DNA of 64,000 bases from contig QNGE01000907.1 of NCBI GenBank assembly GCA_008508345.1, positions 62,001 to 126,000 of the forward strand, read 5' to 3'. Source of the stretch: Paragonimus westermani. Lineage: Eukaryota; Platyhelminthes; Trematoda; Plagiorchiida; Troglotrematidae. Under the pieces are notes generated by a model. The model made no database searches. It worked only from the letters and a program-made list of their open reading frames with translations, and was not told the origin of the DNA. Position 1 is the first letter of the stretch. Every line of letters starts with the position of its first letter. Positions 40,901 through 49,900 of the stretch are shown piece after piece. Position numbers and translations under genes: made by a program.

Positions 40901-43900
40901 GGGCGCGATTAAGTGTGAGTGATGTCCAAATTGACAGTTGGAAGCAAAAATGTTGGGGAATCAATGTACATTAAGATAAATAACTTCTGGAAATAAAAAC
41001 CCGTTTCATCTGATGTTCACCGGAGGGCCAGCATCCACAGAATGTGTTAAACTTGGCACACTAGTTACCGACGCAGTAGCTATCTCCCCCAAGACAGTCA
41101 GGTTTGCTGCAACAAATCCTCTCACATCCAGAGGTATACACGGAAGCTGCTGAGCACATACTAATGCACACACTTTGGAACGAATCCGTTGAAAGAAGTT
41201 AGAACTTTGTACTGCAAGACGTGTATGACTTTGAGCCCACAAATATGACAACCCAAAGAAAAGCAGAAGAATCAAATGGGGATCAAACGTTCCTCGAAAA
41301 TACCAGACTAGGGTTCCAAAAATGTGTAAATGGGAGTCGAACGTGAAGTTGATTGTTCACCCAAAAGGCGATCATATTCAATGAGTGAGAGCCCAAAGAG
41401 GAACAGCAATAACATTAAGGTAAAAATTCAATAGGCGAATGAAAACAAGTATTTACCGGCTGCTAGGAAAATGCATGACTTTAACGCAATTATGGTGGTT
41501 TGCGTGCCTCAGTAAACAATTGGTACAACTGGGATGATGCAATGATAACAGGCATTCACAAGTTAAACAAATTAGTAGTTGCGAGTATGATAAATTGTGG
41601 CAAACTACGGTAGCTATGTTTGAAATATGAAATAGGACTTGCACCTTATTCCAAAAAAACAGCATTAGTTCTAAATCGCAACCACTCACTTGGCGTCCTG
41701 CATTAATTGGTTGTCAACGTTTCTGTCGAAAGTCACACATAGTTCATGTGTCTCGGTGTAGGCGCCAAAGCACAAGTATAGCGTTTCGAAATACTGGTAA
41801 TTCAAAACACATCAACCATCAAGCATTGTAATTCAAGCCACCAAAGAGGCTGCATCCTGCATGGTGGACAGGTGTAAGTACAATGTCACTGACTCCAGCT
41901 CAAATAGCTGGCCTGCCCCAGTCATATCCAGCACAGCTTCAACAATTTCAAGCACATATCTAGTCAATCTTAAGTACAGTTCCTGACTACCTACAACCAG
42001 TCTCTAGCCCCCGCCGTCCGCTAATTGGGCACAAAATGTGGGTTGACGTAGGTGTCTTCAACGCTAGCACTCTAAAATAAACGTCAACAGGCCGTTCTCA
42101 CCCGCATACTAAGTTTACTGAAGGCCAAAGTTTTCTCCGTTTCAGATATCAGAATTCAGAACAACCACCAACACACCAGGCTAACGGTAACCAAGCAATA
42201 CTGGTTACACGCCCCAGGTGACCCTGTGTTCGCCAACGTTGACCAAGCTAGACTAGGTGCATTTTTAGGCATAGCATGTACTTTAGTACGTTAGATTCCT
42301 TTAGTATGCTGTGCTATTCGCCTAGTAGGCTCTCTTGGGACCGTCTCTAGACAATAAACCCTCTGGAACGTCATTACCGTCCACGTGTGCCCCTACCGAC
42401 TGTGACGATAATGTTATTAGGGTCAGTCGGATCCACCCGCACTTTTTGGATTGAGAGATAGTCCTGGTGTGGTCGTTCTAAACACAGATATGGACGTCCA
42501 CTGCATTCGAGTGGGTGATACTGAGCCCCGTTTCGGTGTCAGGTTTCGGATATTGGCACATATCAGCTAATGTTGGATGGCTGCTGTGAATCATCACCAT
42601 CACACCAGCTATGAACCTGACCAGAATATGAATCCCCATCGGATATTTTTTTCTTAGACAACATTAATGTGAGTACTACGCATACCAGTGTTTCTATTAC
42701 CGTCTTCCACCTGCTTGCCAAGCTTACTCTCAGATGGATCACAACTGTTAGTGGGCAGTGATGTGGCCAATTGGCTACTACCAATTAAACCAGGACATGT
42801 GCCTAGATTCAAATGGTGTCTTGTCATTAATTTTACTTATTCGTTCAAAAAAGCACTCACGTACTGTGGCTCGTACCGCTACTAACTTCAACAATAACGT
42901 TGGAAATCTTCGAGAAAAAATGCACAAAAAACTTTAAATGATGGGAGGAAGCAAAAGAGAGAAACTATAGGTGATATGAGCACAGGGGAATCATTGACTG
43001 TGACACATCGCCATCTCAGATTGCATCTCCAACCAACGATCTCACTGACCACGAGGACCCCAGCAAGGCAGATGACACCTACCCACTCTGCTCAAGGGAA
43101 CAGCCAAGGTGTTTGTACTTCGTGACCACTTTGTTGCTTGACCACCACAATTTTTTTAAAAACTTCTCGTAGTGTCAGTATACAATGCCCGGTGCGATAA
43201 ACGATCAGTTGGCATGCAGAGTCTACCAGTTTGTCGCACAGCTCGAGCGTTCCGGAATACGCGCTGGTGAACGGCTGTGTTGTTCATGCACTCATCCTAA
43301 ATGATATGGGCTAATTAGCAGAAGCAACGATGGTCAAACACAAATCCGTTATCTCCGTCGCGAACGGGTCACGTTTCTGGACCATAGAGTAGAAAACAGA
43401 ACGCACACAAACGGTACATACCTTTCCTTTCAACGACGACCGGAAATCGAGAGGGTGTTCAAATCTGTAGAGAAGAACACGTACCAAACTAACCTTGCGC
43501 ACCCCAGTGCTTGCTCGACTCGAATTTTGCAAACAATTCAAGCAGTAGGCACTTAGGCATGCGGTTCGGTAAATGGCGAACATACCGGTGTGTGGACATT
43601 TGAGAGATTCCTAGGGTTGTCATGTCATAAATTTGAGAAAGGAAATTAGCAGAAAGACATCGGGAAAAACTTGACTGCATATCAAGATGTTTGTCTACCT
43701 AAGAACGTCAGTGCGTTGAGAATCGTTATTTTATCATGGAATCTTAGAAGACCTTTCAATCTTATCCGACCACTGACCAGGGGGCTCATTTGTCAACGAA
43801 AGCATCAACAGCTCAAATGAGACACTCCCACGCGGTAAGCCAAGAAGACTAAGTCATCAGGCGGAACACCCTGAGAAGCAGTTTAGCTAGTATTTCTTCC

Positions 43901-46900
43901 TATCGCATTACCCCCACGCGATGGTACTCTTACCTAAGCTCGTTAGCTTAGAACCCACTGCGCAAATTGAGCTGGGCGATCGCAGCTCGGTTCTTAAGCA
44001 TTACTGGATAGTAAAGATATTGACGTTACGGTGGGTTTGGGTACTAAGGTAGCTGCATCAACAGCGATGGAATACACGGAAAAGATGTCCGTACCTCCAA
44101 GATTGAGGTGGCTTTCACCGAGTACAGTCATCTACTGTGTCAGAGAGCTATTCCTTTCAAGTCAAAAGATCGCATACATAACACAACCATGGGACAACTG
44201 TGATATAAGAACAGGGGAATATGGACCCTTAGAAGGGAGGGCGACGCTCGGTCATTGATATTTGTATTCAGTGGATAATATCAACGAACAAACAACGGTG
44301 AAAATTGAAGAAGTTAAAATTTCAGCTTTGTTGTAGCTTAACCAAACGTGCGGAATCATAACACGATGCATGAGAGCGCACACCAGTTTACGCCACTCAG
44401 TCCCGGACCAAATGACAGTCATAGTAACCGTGAATGTGACCAGTTTGATAGTCAACCAATCTACCGTTCCGATGTGATCAGATTACTAACGGCTGAGACA
44501 AACATGTAAACGAGTGATTAGATAAAACTGTATCGGTCATCCGCAACAGTGGGAACGCGGCCGCAGCTAATTTTGCAGTAACAGGCGCTCACACTCATGT
44601 GACATACTGAGTCACACCTGCAGGCTTGATACCACCTGGCTTCCAAACCCAGATAGAAGTAACTATGGTAACTAAAGTTCACACTCGCGAGATTAACAGT
44701 CGGACGTCGTTACCGTTGAGAGTGGGAGATGGACAAGCCGTAGACCGCTAGACGGATTCATGCACACAACCTCTGATACCAAGATGTGTTGGCAGCTTTT
44801 CACCAAACAAGGCGCCAAGTGGATTACGTAATGCCGAACTGCCAGAACCTAGAGTTAGATGGTTGTCATGTAGTAAAAATAACGAAAATGAAATTGTCAT
44901 ACCAAGCACTCGTTGTCAATTCTGCGATCAACTGACTCAAAGGTATGGGGTGGATAACGGATAACGCAGCCTCGAGGAATAGGGACAATTATAAGTAAGT
45001 CAGCTATTGCGAGCCGCGGTCGTCTGCTGAGCTGAGGTTCTCGTGAAATGAACTCCGCTTTTACGAGCCTCACAGGACGGTAACCAATCGGATAGTGTGG
45101 GCTCTCCGAAAAATAAGAGCGCATGATGAAGTGGGTCAGTGAACATTGCAGGCAAACTGTCTTGCGGATGAAGCCTAAATATTGTTTGAAACTCGGTTAG
45201 CTGTCTGCATGATGCAGGTACCATTGGGTTGAGTGTTTGAATGTGAACATATTAATTTAAATAAATTAGAGCCCACTGCTATCCAGTTTCCATGCTCTAA
45301 GCTAAGTCCGTACTGTCGTTTCTGTTTAAGGATGTACGCAGTAAAGCACGATGAAGATGACAATTTCTAAAAGTAGACATTTCTATAGCTATGTTATGCA
45401 TCACGAAGGTGAACATGTCGATCATCACACTAGTAATTATACCTCAAACAGCCCCTGCGACAATACAGGAGACGTGATGGTCAGCCAATTACAAGACGGC
45501 CGCTAGTGGTGTGAAATTTGCTTATCCTGTTCATATCCCCAATTGAAGACCACGTTGTCTACCGAGCTAATGGTTGGAGGTCCAGGTAGGTAGCGAACAG
45601 TCATGCCCGGTGGGGGGGATTTAGCGGTTTTGGGCTGAACTCTGTCAAGTATGAATAAGTAATAGAGTGGAACACAAATATTCCGCAGATGTATTTTAGT
45701 AATGTTTGCATGGGTCAGACGCTTCAAAAGTGACTGGTCGGAAATGAACACGGCTGTTTCTTTGTACCTCAAGTCTAGGCTGCTTTCACACAGTTTTGTC
45801 GCTTGGCATTAATATAAATAGCTGAGGTATTGGTGCAAACGACTGAGTGCAAGAAACTCAGAACATGAAGAGTGGTAGATGCATGCATTTTGCACTGGTT
45901 GATTAGTAACAAATTATCCGCAGGAATCGCTTCGAGGGAGGGTAGAGTTCAAGAACCGCCTCTGAAAATAAAGGTGGCCTGAGTTCAGCAAACCGTAGGT
46001 TTTGAATGTACTACCTGGATTGATAGTGTCACCAGTAGTCAGGAGGCATGACGACTGCGAAAACTGGTTGTTTATAAGTCACAACGACTACTGGAAGCCA
46101 ATAACACGGATTTCTGTATCCATCTAAGCAAGCATTCTTTCACTTTGGAAATCGGGCACATCCCCGTTCTGTTATGTGACCTTTGCTGAGCGATTCACGC
46201 GATTATTCCACCTGACAGGACAGCACAGATGGGTGCAACAGCTATCACCTGCAACAACCCTCTGCGCACAACCGACATAAACTGTTCGAGTTTCCAAGAC
46301 GGGGAAAAACAGATTACACACGAACATTACGCATGTTCCCCTTCACCCGCGATCAGACGAATTCTTCATGTCAAAAATGACGAGGTTTGGGAAGGCAGCC
46401 ATCGTTTTATCAATCACACGGCCATTTACGCGCACATGCATGTGCGCCAACAAAGTCATTCTTGGGGCCTGTACGTAACTTCTCTCAAGCCCTTTTCATC
46501 CGCATAGCTGGGATGGAGAGCCTTTAATGCTCCCCCATACAGTACCCATAACTGGCAAAAACCAACCGCTGCTGTAACCACTATGGATCTCAAAAATGAT
46601 AATGCATACATAATAAACATCAAAACTGCAAGAATTGGCAAACGTGTCATAATGTGAGAGAAAGCACTGCGTAACGTGAAAAGGAAAAAGATGAACGTGA
46701 GGAAAATAACATCGATGTACACACACGCACACCCCTGACTTCTAATCTTCGCCATATCACATATCGTTCACAACCAAAGGCTCCGGTGTCTTTAGAGCCC
46801 CAGACAAGTAGCTGAGAAAAACCTGCCAAAGCCAGCTTCAGTCTCAGTGACTTCACGCTCCGAACTCATATGCTGGCCACCCGACTGTCGCTTCCAGCGT

Positions 46901-49900
46901 GACCCACCACTCGGAAGCAAGTAGTGTAGCAAGCGGTAAGTTGGCTCTCGTAAGATAGGAGAAAGTTACCGAAGCCTGTGAACGGAGACCAATATACTCT
47001 GTCAGCCTCGATGACCCGTAGACAAATTTTGTTACTGCTGGCACGATATTCCCACCACATACCGCTAACACTTTGAAGACAGCCACGATTGATAGTGAAC
47101 AATATGTGAAAATCTTCTGCACAAATAGACTACGTTTCGCAGCCATACAAAAAATCCCCTCTCACGGTAGCACTATGCACTCGACCTCTCATGGGAACAG
47201 TGAGATTATGCCGAGGTCACAGATGAAGTAAATTGGCAAACGCTACCCGAGTTTTTGCCATGAGATTTGTGATCTCAACAGACACTCTACGTGCGTTGAT
47301 ACAGCTTCCAAGGTACGTAAGCTTCTCGACTACTCTCAAATGCTTATCATCAAGGGTGAGGGAAGGTGCAGAGTCAGTCTTGCCAATCTTGCAACAAGGC
47401 CTCGCACTTAGCAAGTGCAAACACCAAATCAAACTGAAACTGAAGCTTCTAGACTGTTTACGGTGTTCTGGGCTCTCTCAGAGTTCCCACAAATTAGAGC
47501 AACGTCGTCTGTACACTGTCTCTAAATGTCGATCGTCTGGAAAGCATTTCTACACCATCATATTCGCAGGTCGTCAGGGCACACTCCACGATCTCCTCTA
47601 CTGCAAATCTGAATGAAAAAAAAGAGATTGAACAATCTTGTCGCACTCCGCTTGAGATACTGAAGGTGGACAGCAAGATATTTCAGGTCCCAAACCGGCG
47701 TGATCTATCGCCTGCGGTCGTCATCTTCACAGCCCACATTCCAAATGCCGAATTCCTTAGTCGGCTTCCCCTGATTGTTGATTTTCACTCACGTGCCGGC
47801 CCATGTCCGTCACTCACTTCCGTACGTCCCTGTGAACGCAGCTTTTCTGCTGGCAACCATGGTACTGTCATCCATCGACGGATCCGCCTGAAGAATAAGC
47901 ACTCAGTCACACACTGTATTGATTTAGTTACATTTTGTCGGTCAATTTTTCCCTGTACATGAGTCCATTTTGCGGGCACAACCGTACTTTACTCTGTGAA
48001 CGCGACCAAGTTGAGTTTCTTCTCTTGTTATTGGCTGCACTGTCTGTATTGATGGCATCACATATCCAGCGGCTTGAATGAGTTTTGCTATTCGGTATCC
48101 CTGGCCATACGGGAGTCGCTTAACGTCCTTCGGGGTACCGTATACCCTTCCTTTATTGACAATACTAGTGTATTTTTGTCAACTGGATCGAAGGCTCCTC
48201 TGATAGCTATAAAGACGCCTGTCAGCCTTTTATACGTGCAGCACAATACAAGCGTTTACCAAAATGAAGACGTGATCAATACAGCCACGGCCAGTGCGAA
48301 CCCCACTGTACTTATTGCCTTCAAAGTGCAAAGTGCTTCTTCAAGACTGGGACATTCCCAACCCTACTTCCTTCATTGCAGGTGATTCGCAGAGAATGTG
48401 GACAGCTTCACATATTTGGGTGGCACTACGTTCTTAGCCTGCAAAATTGCTTGAGGTATGTGAGAACGGCAAATGCTCGAGTTGCCCTCGCCAGCCTGCA
48501 ACATCTGTGACGTTGAAAAGACGTTCGATAGTCGTTGAAAAGAATGGTGTGGTACTTACTTACATTCCGTTTTGCGCTACGGTTCAGAAACGTGACCCGT
48601 TCGCGACGGAGATAACGGATTTGTGTTTGACCATCGTTGCTTCTGCTAATTAGCCCATATCATTTAGGATGAGTGCATGAACAACACAGCCGTTCACCAG
48701 CGCGTATTCCGGAACGCTCGAGCTGTGCGACAAACTGGTAGACTCTGCATGCCAACTGATCGTTTATCGCACCGGGCATTGTATACTGACACTACGAGAA
48801 GTTTTTAAAAAAATTGTGGTGGTCAAGCAACAAAGTGGTCACGAAGTACAAACACCTTGGCTGTTCCCTTGAGCAGAGTGGGTAGGTGTCATCTGCCTTG
48901 CTGGGGTCCTCGTGGTCAGTGAGATCGTTGGTTGGNATTAGGACTTCCGAGACAGGTCGAGATCACAGAACTCATTAAACCTGCAAGGCGATATCTTAGA
49001 TTACTGATGAGTAGTCGGGGATTTGGTTTATTTTCAAGTCGACCATCACTCACATTTGATCGCAGCATTCGCATTCAGATAGACTTTCCAGACAGCCTCT
49101 TTCGAAAAGTAAATGCCACCTGAGAGAGCGACGCTGAAAAACAAGTGCACGTAAGTAAAGGTGAGGTGGATCTATGGAGCACCAACCGAGCACAAGAAGG
49201 AGCCAGTCAGTCAGTGCCAACTGGTCCTGAGTATGTGGTTATCTGCCAGTGAACAATGATCATGTCTAGTTTGTACTGACCAAACGTTTGAGCCCACCCA
49301 GGTTTTGTCCAAGGACGTATTAGTGAGTATACAATCAAACTAACCAGGTGTGAAAATCAACACCAAACCTTAGGTTTCCAATATGCGATAGAAGATTGGT
49401 ACAAATGGTAGCTGACAGCTAGCTGAACAGCAATGCTCGGTCGGGTTGGTGAACGTAAAGTTAAACAGGAAAACCCCGGTGAACATGTTTAGATATTTTG
49501 AGCATGTGCATGTAACAAAAGATGAGTGTTTTCCGAAAAACACGATCGTTTCAAGGACAGTGATCATTTGCCAGAATAATACTTAAAGTGCAAAGAAAAG
49601 TAAACGAAAATTACTCCATAATTTTTGGAGTGGCATCAGATCACATGTGTTAGGGATAATATAACGGCGGTCAAAAATGAGTGGCTCCTTTACAAGTTGA
49701 ATTTTTTTCAGCATACCCCAAAGGTCTCTCCGATAAACTGAAAGTAGGCGTTGCATAATTATAATCACTTGAGAGGAAAACAAGTGTGAGATTAACGTAC
49801 ATTTCGATATGATCGAATAATGGAATACATACGGAAAGTTCCACATTCCACAGGGACGCTCACTTACGCATATGCTATGGTGAAACGCACTCCACATCCA

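Noticed and set aside
41006..41275. 89-codon frame as the missing first exon of GPD1
   Set aside because: It lacks the glycine motif; the real exon 1 is at 52628-52732.
46456..46755. Hydrophobic 99-codon minus-strand frame as a membrane protein
   Set aside because: Its start overlaps the last residues of the RTE copy and the rest reads as 3' UTR; another frame carries the RTE C-terminal motifs.
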